Of a stretch of DNA of 64,000 nt, positions 1 to 7,701 are shown piece after piece. The stretch is from Eikenella halliae. GTDB lineage: Bacteria > Pseudomonadota > Gammaproteobacteria > Burkholderiales > Neisseriaceae. The stretch spans positions 121,233-185,232 of the forward strand of contig NZ_LXSQ01000014.1 of NCBI RefSeq assembly GCF_001648475.1, given 5' to 3'. The translations under genes were made by a program, and so were the position numbers. A model generated the notes under the pieces. It had not been told where the DNA came from. It worked only from the letters and a program-made list of their open reading frames with translations, and did not search any database. How positions within the stretch are numbered: the first letter of the stretch is position 1; every line of letters starts with the position of its first letter.

Positions 1-1433
1 AGGATGCACAGCAGTTCGCCGGCGGCGGCTTTGCGGCACAACACGGTCAGGAGGCCGAGCGGGCTGGTTACGGGTTTGGTCTGGCCGGCAATCTCGTCCA
101 GTATCTCCTGCAGGGTTTCGCTATCGGCGGTGGGCAGCAGCTTGTCGAACAGCCTGCGGCTTTGGGCTTTCAGGCTGCTGCCGAAGTGCTGCGGATAAAC
201 CAGGCCGTCGAAGCGCTTGCCCTCAGTATCGGCGGGGTTTCCCTCCTGCGCAGCAGGCACACCCCCCACATCTGCCGCCACGGCTGATTGTCCGGTGCGG
301 CTGGGTGCTTTGTTGTAGTCGTTCCCGATAGGGAACTGGGGGTAATCTGAATCTTTAATAATTCGCCCTTTTGCGCTTTCTGTATTTTCCCGATGGTCGC
401 TTCCTAATTTTCCCGTTTGTCGTTTCTTGCTTTCCGGATTGGTGACGGCTGTATTGTCCCCTTTGTCATTTCTTGCCTCCGGCTTGGTTTCAACGGGGGC
501 AAATCCGGTATCGGCGGCATTTTCCTGAAAGCGTATACCTGTATTCGCCCTTTTGTCATTTCTTAATTCCGATTCGGTAACAGCTGTATTATCCCTTTTG
601 TCATTTCTGCGATAATCAAGGGGATAGGGCTCGGTTTGCGTTTCGGGTGCGGCCCGGCGTTCGTCGCGGACGCTCTGCTCCAGTGCCGACCAGATGGCGC
701 GGCCGTTGAGCAGGGTAAAGATGCGGCGTGAGGCGAAGAAGTGTTTTTCGATGATGAATTGCAGGTTCTTCAGTTTGTTGCGGGCGGTCAGCTGGGTTTT
801 GTAGGGCAGCGACAGATGGCGCTGCCAGGCCGGGATGTCGAAGCTGACGAACCAGCGTTCTTCCGACCCGGCACCCTTGGCCACGCACTGCTGCATGATG
901 AAGGACAGCATGATGGCCGAGTGGATGCAGCCGGTCAGGGTCGCCAAATCCCGGTGGTAGGCGATACGCTCTTGGAAATAACGCAGGAAGAACAGGTCGG
1001 ACGGTTGGCGGAAGGCGGCCAGATCGATATTTTCAGGTAGCCTGCCGTCAGACGGCCTGCCGTTGGCGGCGCAGACGGCAGCGGCCAGGGCCGGCAGGTT
1101 GAGCCGCATTTCCAAGCGTGCGCCGAAGCCGAAACGGCGGGTTTCAATCAGGTTGCGCTCCAGCAGTTTCTGTTTGCAAGTACCCTGTTCGCGTTTGCTC
1201 AAGCCGGTTTCGTCTTCCATCTCGGCAATCGATTTAAAGATCCAGCCGTCCCGCTCCGCCACCGCCGTTCCATGCCGCGTCCAATAGACCAGCTGCGACA
1301 GGAACACCGCCGCTTTGATCGAACCAGCGACATCGACCAGGCATTTGTAAACGGCGATGGTGCGCCCGCCCTGCAGAGCCTGTTTGCAGCGCATGATGTC
1401 GCGGTTGAATTGGTCGGGGGCGGGCAGTTTCAC
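1..1433 (-). CDS. STY4528-like ICE replication protein, 3' end outside window
   Basis: The frame is open from a GTG at 1433 to the left edge (about 477 codons, no stop reached). The start is supported by an AAGGG seven bases upstream. It overlaps no neighbour and follows the 167-residue gene by 4 bases. The N-terminal 240 residues are globular and look like a winged-helix replication initiator (VYKCLVDVAGSIKAAVFLSQ, then a SKREQ region). A polar linker follows, in which a motif of the form RNDKRxNT occurs three times. The position after parA, parB and a DUF2857-like gene matches the replication module of SPI-7/PFGI-type ICEs, where STY4528-family proteins are found. Family assignment is from gene order and general character, not from a database match. 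An exact eik-type uptake sequence and a near-match of a second dialect lie in the coding region near 1034-1057. Confidence 0.65.
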   Translation of the reverse strand, partial: MKLPAPDQFNRDIMRCKQALQGGRTIAVYKCLVDVAGSIKAAVFLSQLVYWTRHGTAVAERDGWIFKSIAEMEDETGLSKREQGTCKQKLLERNLIETRRFGFGARLEMRLNLPALAAAVCAANGRPSDGRLPENIDLAAFRQPSDLFFLRYFQERIAYHRDLATLTGCIHSAIMLSFIMQQCVAKGAGSEERWFVSFDIPAWQRHLSLPYKTQLTARNKLKNLQFIIEKHFFASRRIFTLLNGRAIWSALEQSVRDERRAAPETQTEPYPLDYRRNDKRDNTAVTESELRNDKRANTGIRFQENAADTGFAPVETKPEARNDKGDNTAVTNPESKKRQTGKLGSDHRENTESAKGRIIKDSDYPQFPIGNDYNKAPSRTGQSAVAADVGGVPAAQEGNPADTEGKRFDGLVYPQHFGSSLKAQSRRLFDKLLPTADSETLQEILDEIAGQTKPVTSPLGLLTVLCRKAAAGELLCI

Positions 1434-1437
1434 GGCA

Positions 1438-1941
1438 TCACCCTTGGTCGCGCCGCATGGCATCATCGATGGCTTCGCGTTCGTTGCCGCCTTCGCCGGC
1501 CGGTTCGTAGCCGGAAATCCAATAGGTCTCGTTCAATACGCAGCGTTTCTCCGGCAGAGGTTCGCCGTCGTCGTCTGTTTCTTTATCGGTAAACGCCACG
1601 CTGCCGGCATGGATCAGCCAGTCCAGGCGGTGGCTGTCCTGCACAGCCTGTTCCCAACGCGGGTGGACTTGCAAAATGTCGCTGCCCTCGTCAATGATTC
1701 CCCGGCCGGGGGAAATCAGCACGGATAAAGCCGCCAGCAGCCATTCCAAATTGCAGCCCTGATACAGGCGGCATAATTCATCCAGCACGCCGGGTTTGTC
1801 AGCGTCGTCCAGCCATGCCGGTTCGCCGTACTGGTCGAGCTTGCCGGGATGGTAGCCCAAAGCCGTCAGGCTGAGTGCCCGAGTCAGCTGCAAGGCGGCA
1901 GTAATATCTTCTTGTTCGGGGCGCATGATGTTCATACCCAT
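1438..1941 (-). CDS. Unrecognised ICE-module protein, 167 residues
   Basis: This is a soluble, acidic protein with no signal peptide or membrane segment that I can see, and I do not recognise its family. It sits 7 bases after the 251-residue gene and 4 bases before the replication gene, so it is very probably co-transcribed within the parA-parB module. An AAAGGTG lies directly against the ATG at 1941. The spacing would be better for the second ATG at 1935, so the real start may be two codons later. It has several Trp-containing stretches (EWLLAALSVL, WEQAVQDSHRLDWLI) that suggest a helical fold. Its role in the element is unknown. Confidence 0.6.
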   Translation of the reverse strand: MGMNIMRPEQEDITAALQLTRALSLTALGYHPGKLDQYGEPAWLDDADKPGVLDELCRLYQGCNLEWLLAALSVLISPGRGIIDEGSDILQVHPRWEQAVQDSHRLDWLIHAGSVAFTDKETDDDGEPLPEKRCVLNETYWISGYEPAGEGGNEREAIDDAMRRDQG

Positions 1942-1948
1942 TCACCTT

Positions 1949-2704
1949 TCACACTGTCAGCGACTGCATATAGCCGTCGCCCAATTCCGCCAGCCGCTGC
2001 AGGCTGTAGCGGCAGTGGCGCATCCTCGGGAAACCCCCGTACTTGGTTTCCAGTACGCCGATGTCGCGCAGTGCTTCGGCTGCCAGCCGCTGTTCGCGGC
2101 GGCTCAGTCGGGTACGTTCGGTAACAGCTTGTTCCGGCAGCGCCACCCACGGACTGCAATCCTGCCGTTCGGCCAGGGCAATATGCGGCGTATCGGCCTG
2201 CACCGCCGCCAACAGCAGGCAGGCCTTGACCGACAGGCCGTAATGCAGCAGGCTTTTCAGGTGCAGGCGGTTGAGCGAGACCGGCGGGGCAGCCACGGCG
2301 CACAGCGACACATCGGCACGGCAGCGTAGCAGCCCTTCCAACTTTTCCCCGTCCAAACGGTACAGCGACACGTTCAGGCGGCGTTCGTTGGCCAGGATGC
2401 CCGCCTCCAGCAACAGATGGCGCACGCGGTACCAGCTGCCGCCGCCCAAACCGGTTTCCTGGCGCACGATGTCTTCGTTGAGGGCGACCCATTCGCCAGG
2501 CCGGTAGCGCGCAACATAGCAGCTGAGGAAATAGCCTGCCGTCACCGAATCCAAAGCTTGGGCGAACTGCACCACATAGGTCACGGGTTCCTCCCACAGT
2601 GCGGCCAGATAAGCGGTGTCGCGGTTGTTCCAATACGGAATCGGATCGCTGCCGAACAGCTCGGGCGACAGGGTCGGGACAGGATGGGCGGCAACAGGTT
2701 TCAC
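1949..2704 (-). CDS. Unrecognised ICE-module protein, possible winged-helix DNA binder, 251 residues
   Basis: The GTG start at 2704 overlaps the stop of the upstream gene in a GTGA arrangement, which indicates translational coupling. The region around residues 75-105 (EDIVRQETGLGGGSWYRVRH) and a second one near residues 190-225 (TRLSRREQRLAAEALRDIGV) each read like helix-turn-helix or winged-helix segments, as in plasmid-type replication initiators. That reading is inference from residue pattern alone. No membrane segment is visible. It is embedded in the minus-strand replication/partition operon that begins with parA. The family is not recognised. Confidence 0.6.
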   Translation of the reverse strand: MKPVAAHPVPTLSPELFGSDPIPYWNNRDTAYLAALWEEPVTYVVQFAQALDSVTAGYFLSCYVARYRPGEWVALNEDIVRQETGLGGGSWYRVRHLLLEAGILANERRLNVSLYRLDGEKLEGLLRCRADVSLCAVAAPPVSLNRLHLKSLLHYGLSVKACLLLAAVQADTPHIALAERQDCSPWVALPEQAVTERTRLSRREQRLAAEALRDIGVLETKYGGFPRMRHCRYSLQRLAELGDGYMQSLTV

Positions 2705-3315
2705 AGGCAGCCCCCTTCGACGGCGGCCACCGTGCTGTACAGCTGGCCGAGGGTGCAGCCGGGATGGCGTTCGGCCAACGCCCGGTAGCGCAGGAAGGTG
2801 TCGGTTTCACCCGCCGTCGCCTGCCAGTCGGCCGCCACCGACAAACGGGCTTCCAAGGGCAGGGCGGGCAGCCGGCCCTTATTGACGGGGATGCCCAGCC
2901 GCCGGCGCAGCTGCCGCACATCATCGGCGCACAGCGCCGGGCACAGCAGCAGAATCATACGGTTGCTGCCGCCGTGCCGGATCAGCCATTCGCAGCGTTG
3001 CAGGCAGAGTTGCCGCCGCTCTTGGCTGCCGGCGACCTCGTGCACCGCCGCCGCCAGCGCGGCCGGCGGCAGGCGGATTTCCACCATGCCGTCCAACAGG
3101 CGGGCCACCGCGTGCAACTGTTCTGGTGGTAGTTTGGCCAGCATCTCGAAAGCATCGGCGCAGCCCGGCGGGAGGCCGGCGTCGGCTGCCTCCTGGCCGC
3201 CTTCGGGCAGCACCAGGGAAGAAACCAGCAGGGCCAGTATTTGGCCGTGCAGCGGGTGACGCTGCTCCAAACGCAGGCGGTAACACGCTTCGTGACGGGT
3301 TTTAGCCTTAGTCAT
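2701..3315 (-). CDS. DUF2857-like ICE protein
   Basis: This encodes about 204 residues from the ATG at 3315 (MTKAKTRHEACYRLR), which overlaps the end of parB. An in-frame start further upstream at 3357 would overlap parB by 50 bases and is less likely. The protein is leucine- and arginine-rich and helical, with no membrane segment. In SPI-7/PFGI-type ICEs the gene directly after parB is commonly a DUF2857 protein of similar length, which is the main reason for the name. No catalytic motif is visible. Overlaps on both sides (parB upstream, GTGA with the next gene) show tight operon packing. Confidence 0.5.
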   Translation of the reverse strand: MTKAKTRHEACYRLRLEQRHPLHGQILALLVSSLVLPEGGQEAADAGLPPGCADAFEMLAKLPPEQLHAVARLLDGMVEIRLPPAALAAAVHEVAGSQERRQLCLQRCEWLIRHGGSNRMILLLCPALCADDVRQLRRRLGIPVNKGRLPALPLEARLSVAADWQATAGETDTFLRYRALAERHPGCTLGQLYSTVAAVEGGCL

Positions 3316-4918
3316 GGCCGCCTCCCGCATCGAAAGTACGCACGGCGCGCATGGCATCTAAAATGGCTGACACCGGCGTAGTATACGGCGTATCGGTGGT
3401 CTGCCATTCCAATACCCGGTCCAATAGGTAGACCCGCTCGCCGATGCCCATGGTGCTGTATTCGTCCAGGATGTCCGCATCCTGCCAGGCCACCCGCACG
3501 GTAGAGTTTTCAGGTAGTTTGAGGATGGGGTTATCCGCCTCCATAAAGGCGCTGCCCATCAGCTTGTCTTGTCCGGAAACACGGCATAGGAAGGCAAATA
3601 CGTTGCCAGCCTCTTCGTGCAGGTGGTCGATGGCGAACACCGCCTGCAGGTTGGTCTGAGAGATATTTTGGAAATCAGGGTATTCGAGATAGAACCCGTA
3701 GGGGAAGGCCGGATGGACACGGAAACAGTCGACCAGCCCCACCATCGAGAGCAGGCCGTGCACGGCCTGATGCAGGGCCTGCAGTGCCGCGTCGTGGTCG
3801 GCATAGGCGGGAGTAACGCCTGCAGCTGACCGGGCATCGTGCCGTTTCGCAGCCGCATCGAGCGGCAGCGCAACGGTGTTGGGCACATTGGCCGGGCTTG
3901 GCATGTCGGAAACGATTTCAGGTAGCCTATCTATATCGGCAGCTGTGGCAGGAGATTGGCCGGTATGACCGCCTGTTTCAGATAGCCTCGTGTTAAGGGA
4001 ATCTGTCGCAGCGTGTTGTTTTTGAACCCGTTGCGGCAATACATCACCAAATACCTCGACAAAACGCTGTTGCAGGTGACGACTCAGGGCGATCATATCC
4101 AGTTCCTGTGTTTCAGCTTCCGTTTGTCCCGCTGCCCACCCGCTCAGGCTGTTGCTCCAGAAACCGTCCAGTTGGTCAACGGCACTGGTGCTTTTTAGAT
4201 CGTCTTGGAACTGGTAATAGAGTTTACGGATATCGAAGGTTTTTTGATTGGACAGAGACTGTGCCAGCATCCCCAAATCGTTGAGGTGGTCGGCTGCAAA
4301 GAACATCAATCCTAGTGTTTTGTAAGATAAAGATAATCCATGTGTCAGAAATAATTGTTCCAACTCGCGCAGGCTTAGCTTCTTCGCACTCTCCGCCTGA
4401 AACATCCCGCGTATCGCGGCATAGGCCTGCGCCTTGTCCCAAAAGCACATCTCCGCACGCTGTTCGTTCTCGATCAGGTGGGCGATTTGAATGTCCGCCT
4501 CCGAGGTGTATTCGGCAAAGATTGCCGGGATGACGGCGAAACGCTCGTCGCCGGTTTCGGCAAATAGTTCCTGTACGATTTTAAGACGGGTGTTGCCGCC
4601 CTGAGCCAGCACGAAGCGGCTGTCGCCGGGGCGGCGGGTAATGTGTACCGGCTGCTGCACGCCGGTCTCACGGATGGATTGTTTAATGTGGCCGTATTGC
4701 TCTGGGTCGTGGCGTGTGCGGGGGTTTTTGTCGAAGAAGTCGATTTCATGAACCGATACGTTCATAAACAAACCAGGAAACACATCGTCCTTGGGCGCAA
4801 TGTCCATTCCAGTTTGCGCTGGAGGAGCGACTAGCAGGCTGGCGAATGCAGTTTCGGCATTCAGCTGCAATTTCGGCCCAGTACGTTTTATTGTGCCAGA
4901 ACGGTTGTTGCTACTCAT
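3308..4918 (-). CDS. parB: ParB-family partition protein of an ICE
   Basis: The product is 536 residues, long for ParB but usual for ICE-type versions. A ParB/sulfiredoxin-like domain is visible at about residues 50-150: the box I region is IRETGVQQPVHITRRPGD with a GGNTR instead of the chromosomal GERR, followed by a box II-like HLIENEQRAEM. A central helical region (160-240) would carry the centromere-binding helix-turn-helix. The last 230 residues are less conserved. It overlaps parA by the ATGA at 4915-4918. It is inferred to work with ParA in segregation or stabilisation of the excised or integrated element. The coding region contains an eik-type uptake sequence near 3926, so the element has probably resided in this host lineage for some time. 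Confidence 0.85.
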   Translation of the reverse strand: MSSNNRSGTIKRTGPKLQLNAETAFASLLVAPPAQTGMDIAPKDDVFPGLFMNVSVHEIDFFDKNPRTRHDPEQYGHIKQSIRETGVQQPVHITRRPGDSRFVLAQGGNTRLKIVQELFAETGDERFAVIPAIFAEYTSEADIQIAHLIENEQRAEMCFWDKAQAYAAIRGMFQAESAKKLSLRELEQLFLTHGLSLSYKTLGLMFFAADHLNDLGMLAQSLSNQKTFDIRKLYYQFQDDLKSTSAVDQLDGFWSNSLSGWAAGQTEAETQELDMIALSRHLQQRFVEVFGDVLPQRVQKQHAATDSLNTRLSETGGHTGQSPATAADIDRLPEIVSDMPSPANVPNTVALPLDAAAKRHDARSAAGVTPAYADHDAALQALHQAVHGLLSMVGLVDCFRVHPAFPYGFYLEYPDFQNISQTNLQAVFAIDHLHEEAGNVFAFLCRVSGQDKLMGSAFMEADNPILKLPENSTVRVAWQDADILDEYSTMGIGERVYLLDRVLEWQTTDTPYTTPVSAILDAMRAVRTFDAGGGHD

Positions 4919-5835
4919 GACCGCACCTCTGCTGACATATTATCCGTACCGGTATCGGCTGCTGTTTCTTCAGGCAACAGATTTTCCAGATGTTCGCCGA
5001 ACAGATGACATTCCACCTGCTGTTCTTGAATTGGCGGAAACAGTTCGTATACCAACCGAATCATCTGTTGGCGGGCAGATTCCGATTTGCCCGAATGCTT
5101 CCATTCGTGGCAATGCACTGGAATTCGCAGCGTGGCTGCTTCCTTGTAGGCTTTGGCATAGGGGATTTCTAAAGGCAGTAGCTGTTTTTTACCGTCCAAG
5201 CTCTGGTTGAAATAGGCTTTGATGCCCTCGGTAATGATGCGCGCATCTTTAGTGCGGTCGCGGGCATAAATCAACGCCCGCAGCGGTGGAATCGGCAAGT
5301 TCATCACCGCGCCATGTGCCAACCGATCTAAAGCTTCTTGTGTGCCTGAAACGAATTCCCGCGCACTCAGTGTTTCCGGCATGATCGGCGAGAGCAGCAG
5401 GTTGGCGGCAAAGCAAGCCGCATCCTGAATTACGCCGACCGATCCTTTGGTGTCGATCAGCACCGCATCGTAGCTCTCGGCGATACAGGGGTGCACCAAC
5501 TTGCTGCGCAGCAGGAAAGCCCGGTCGGGGCGGTTCTGCACCTTGTTTTGCACGTCGTCGCGGATATTGTTGGACAGGACGATGTCCAGATTGGGATAAA
5601 CCGTATTGGAAATGGTGGATTGGATGACGGATTCGTCGTTTTTGCCCAACAAAAGTTCCACCACGCCGTTGGGCGCGCGGTAATGTATTGGGTAGAATTT
5701 GCTGAGTGAGGCTTGGGTGTCGGTGTCGATCATCAGCACCCGGAAGCCCATATCGGCCAGTATGGCGGACAGGTTGGCGGTTACGGTCGTCTTACCAATG
5801 CCACCCTTGGTAGAGACCACGGTCAAGATTACCAT
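4915..5835 (-). CDS. parA: ParA-family ATPase of an ICE
   Basis: The product is 306 residues. The deviant Walker A motif STKGGIGKTT at residues 8-17 is intact, followed by MIDTDTQASLSKF (residues 35-47) and LIDTKGS (about 126-132), the pattern of ParA/Soj ATPases. The ATG at 5835 has an AAAAGGA about nine bases upstream. It is the first gene of the minus-strand module parA-parB-DUF2857-like-two unknowns-replication gene. In SPI-7/PFGI-type ICEs parA normally lies close to one attachment end, so the element boundary is expected between here and the oxidoreductase gene, although no tRNA-derived attachment repeat is visible there. Confidence 0.9.
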   Translation of the reverse strand: MVILTVVSTKGGIGKTTVTANLSAILADMGFRVLMIDTDTQASLSKFYPIHYRAPNGVVELLLGKNDESVIQSTISNTVYPNLDIVLSNNIRDDVQNKVQNRPDRAFLLRSKLVHPCIAESYDAVLIDTKGSVGVIQDAACFAANLLLSPIMPETLSAREFVSGTQEALDRLAHGAVMNLPIPPLRALIYARDRTKDARIITEGIKAYFNQSLDGKKQLLPLEIPYAKAYKEAATLRIPVHCHEWKHSGKSESARQQMIRLVYELFPPIQEQQVECHLFGEHLENLLPEETAADTGTDNMSAEVRS

Positions 5836-5993
5836 CGTAAATATCCTTTTCTATCAAAAGCATATTCACTTGAAGGCAATCAAACCTATCGCACCGCACC
5901 AAGCTGAACTCACAGAAAACGAAGTTTCTGCGAAGCTAAAACATCGGCTTCCACAGAAGCGGCAGTGAAACGGATTATAGCGCAAAACGGCGG
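5836..5993. other. Junction between ICE module and chromosome; carries a partial 30-mer repeat
   Basis: This short gap holds the promoter side of parA and the end of the oxidoreductase gene. Positions 5914-5940 contain a shortened member of the dispersed 30-bp family (GTTTCTGCGAAGCTAAAAC core) that is described at 12756-12845. No tRNA, integrase or direct repeat that would define an attachment site was seen. Confidence 0.4.
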
Positions 5994-7244
5994 CTAACCG
6001 GCTTCGGCGGTGTCGTGTTTGGGCGCGGGCTCCCAAATCTGCGAGGTGAAGAGTTGCGCATCGTGCACATAGGGGTTGTTTTGATCCCACACATAGCCGG
6101 CAAACACGGCGCTGAGCATGCGGTCGGTTTCCGGCGTGCGCTGGCCGCTGAAAATCATGTCTTGCAGCGTGCCAGAATACCAGGCCTCCACATAGTGCCG
6201 GAACACGTTGACGCCGGACATCAGCGGGCGGGCGAATTCGTTTTGCCAGTTCACCTGATGGCCGTTCAGGTGTCTGGCCACCAAATCGGCGGCGAGCTTG
6301 GCCGAGTGGGTGGCGATGGTGACGCCGGAGGAGAATACCGGGTCGAGGAATTCGGCGGCATTACCCAACAGGGCGAAGTGGCGGCCGTAGAGCGATTTCA
6401 CGCTGGCGGAATAGCCGGGCAGGTAGATGAAGGGGAAGTCGTTATCCCATTGTGCGTTTTTCAAAATGCGGCGTAGGAAAGGCACTTCCAAGGCAAATTT
6501 TTTCAGGATGACGGCAGAGCTTTCCTGCCCGAGTTTTTCAGGTAGCCCCACCACGCCGATGGAAGCGCGGCCGTTGGAGAAAGGAATCAGCCACAGCCAA
6601 ATATCGCGGTGTTCGGGGTGGATGCACACCAAGTTTTTGTTGCGATCGAAGGCCGGGTCGGTGATGTGGTCTTCGATGTGGGTGAAGTGCACGTGGCGCA
6701 GAGGCAGGTCGGAAGGAATATCCCAGCTGAGCATGCGCGGCAGCACGCGGTGGTAGCCGCTGGCATCCAGCACGAAACGCGCGCCCAGCACATAAGGGTC
6801 GCCGCCTTCCTGCTGCACCACCAGTTTGGCAAAGTCGCCGTGGTTGTCGAAGGCCTTCACCGTGGCGCCGAACTGTACGGTTACGCCCTGTTTGATGGCT
6901 TCGTCGATCAGGATTTTATCGAAACGGGCACGCTCCACATTGAATGCGGTAGAGGGACCGGGGGAGATTTTGTCGGTGAATTTGAAGCTGGTATTGCGCT
7001 CGCCCCAAGAGAAGGCGAAGCCGTTTTTATATTGAAAACCGAAGCCGGCCTGCACGGCGGGCAGGAAGCCGGCCTCATGCAGCAGCTCCATGCAGTGCGG
7101 CAGCAGGCTCTCGCCGATAACAAAACGCGGGAAATGCTGCTTTTCCACCACACAAACATTGAATCCCCGCTTGTTCAACAGAGCAGCCGCCACTGCCCCC
7201 GAGGGGCCGGCGCCGATGATAACGACGTCGTAATGCTGAATCAT
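5994..7244 (-). CDS. FAD-dependent oxidoreductase (halogenase / geranylgeranyl-reductase-like)
   Basis: The product is 416 residues. The N-terminal Rossmann motif VVIIGAGPSGAVAAALL binds FAD (glycines 11, 13, 16), followed by an acidic end of strand two (VVEKQHFPRFVIGES). That HFPRFVIGESLLP stretch is typical of the flavin monooxygenase/tryptophan-halogenase-like family, as is LGNAAEFLDPVFSSGVTIA near residue 290, which contacts the flavin. The halogenase-specific WxWxIP motif is represented by IWLWLIPF rather than a clear copy, so halogenation is not claimed and the substrate is unknown. A decayed second copy lies at 54174-54643. The gene is monocistronic and is transcribed away from recB. 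Confidence 0.8.
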   Translation of the reverse strand: MIQHYDVVIIGAGPSGAVAAALLNKRGFNVCVVEKQHFPRFVIGESLLPHCMELLHEAGFLPAVQAGFGFQYKNGFAFSWGERNTSFKFTDKISPGPSTAFNVERARFDKILIDEAIKQGVTVQFGATVKAFDNHGDFAKLVVQQEGGDPYVLGARFVLDASGYHRVLPRMLSWDIPSDLPLRHVHFTHIEDHITDPAFDRNKNLVCIHPEHRDIWLWLIPFSNGRASIGVVGLPEKLGQESSAVILKKFALEVPFLRRILKNAQWDNDFPFIYLPGYSASVKSLYGRHFALLGNAAEFLDPVFSSGVTIATHSAKLAADLVARHLNGHQVNWQNEFARPLMSGVNVFRHYVEAWYSGTLQDMIFSGQRTPETDRMLSAVFAGYVWDQNNPYVHDAQLFTSQIWEPAPKHDTAEAG

Positions 7245-7701
7245 GTTTTCCCTTTATTTTTTGCTTCCGCCCGGCTCTGCGGGCAGTGGCAAGATTATTC
7301 GTTTGCGGCTGCTTTGCCGCTGCCACCCCATTCCGCAGCAGCAAAGCTTGAATGAATTAAGAATTGGTTTGATTATAAATGAATTAGACAAGATTTGTCT
7401 AAAACCAACCGCCGTGGGCAGCAGGCACGGGCTTTTCCAGCCCATACTGCGCGGCCGGGAAAGCAACAGACCGATAGGCTACCTGAAAGCAATCAGCCTG
7501 CCAAGCCGCATTGGTTTGCAAATTAGCGGATTATCTTCACCCTTGCCGGGCGCTGGCCGGCCTTGCCGAGCTTTAGCCATGTTGGCAACCGCAGCCCGGC
7601 ATCGGCAGCAAATTTGTCCGCTAGCGCCCGCAGACAGTTTCCCGGCCAGGCCGTACAATACCGCCCGTTACCTAGGCTACTTGAAAATCAAGGACCCCGC
7701 C
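7245..7701. other. Divergent intergenic region, oxidoreductase / recB
   Basis: This 457-base stretch has no credible gene. It contains an eik-type uptake sequence near 7479-7492 and a degenerate one (GGCTACTTGAAA) just before recB. Promoters for the two divergent genes must lie here. An AT-rich patch at 7360-7400 is a candidate. Confidence 0.4.

Noticed and set aside
741..1040. Plus-strand frame of 99 codons at the left end
   Set aside because: Antisense to the open minus-strand replication gene, which spans the whole region without stops.
1925..3259. Several plus-strand frames opposite the ICE genes
   Set aside because: Shadow frames; the minus-strand genes are coupled by overlapping starts and stops.
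7243..7701. Extension of recB by 153 codons to an upstream start
   Set aside because: The extra part has no family sequence and crosses intergenic features; the ATG at 7702 has a good ribosome-binding site and starts the conserved RecB N-terminus.
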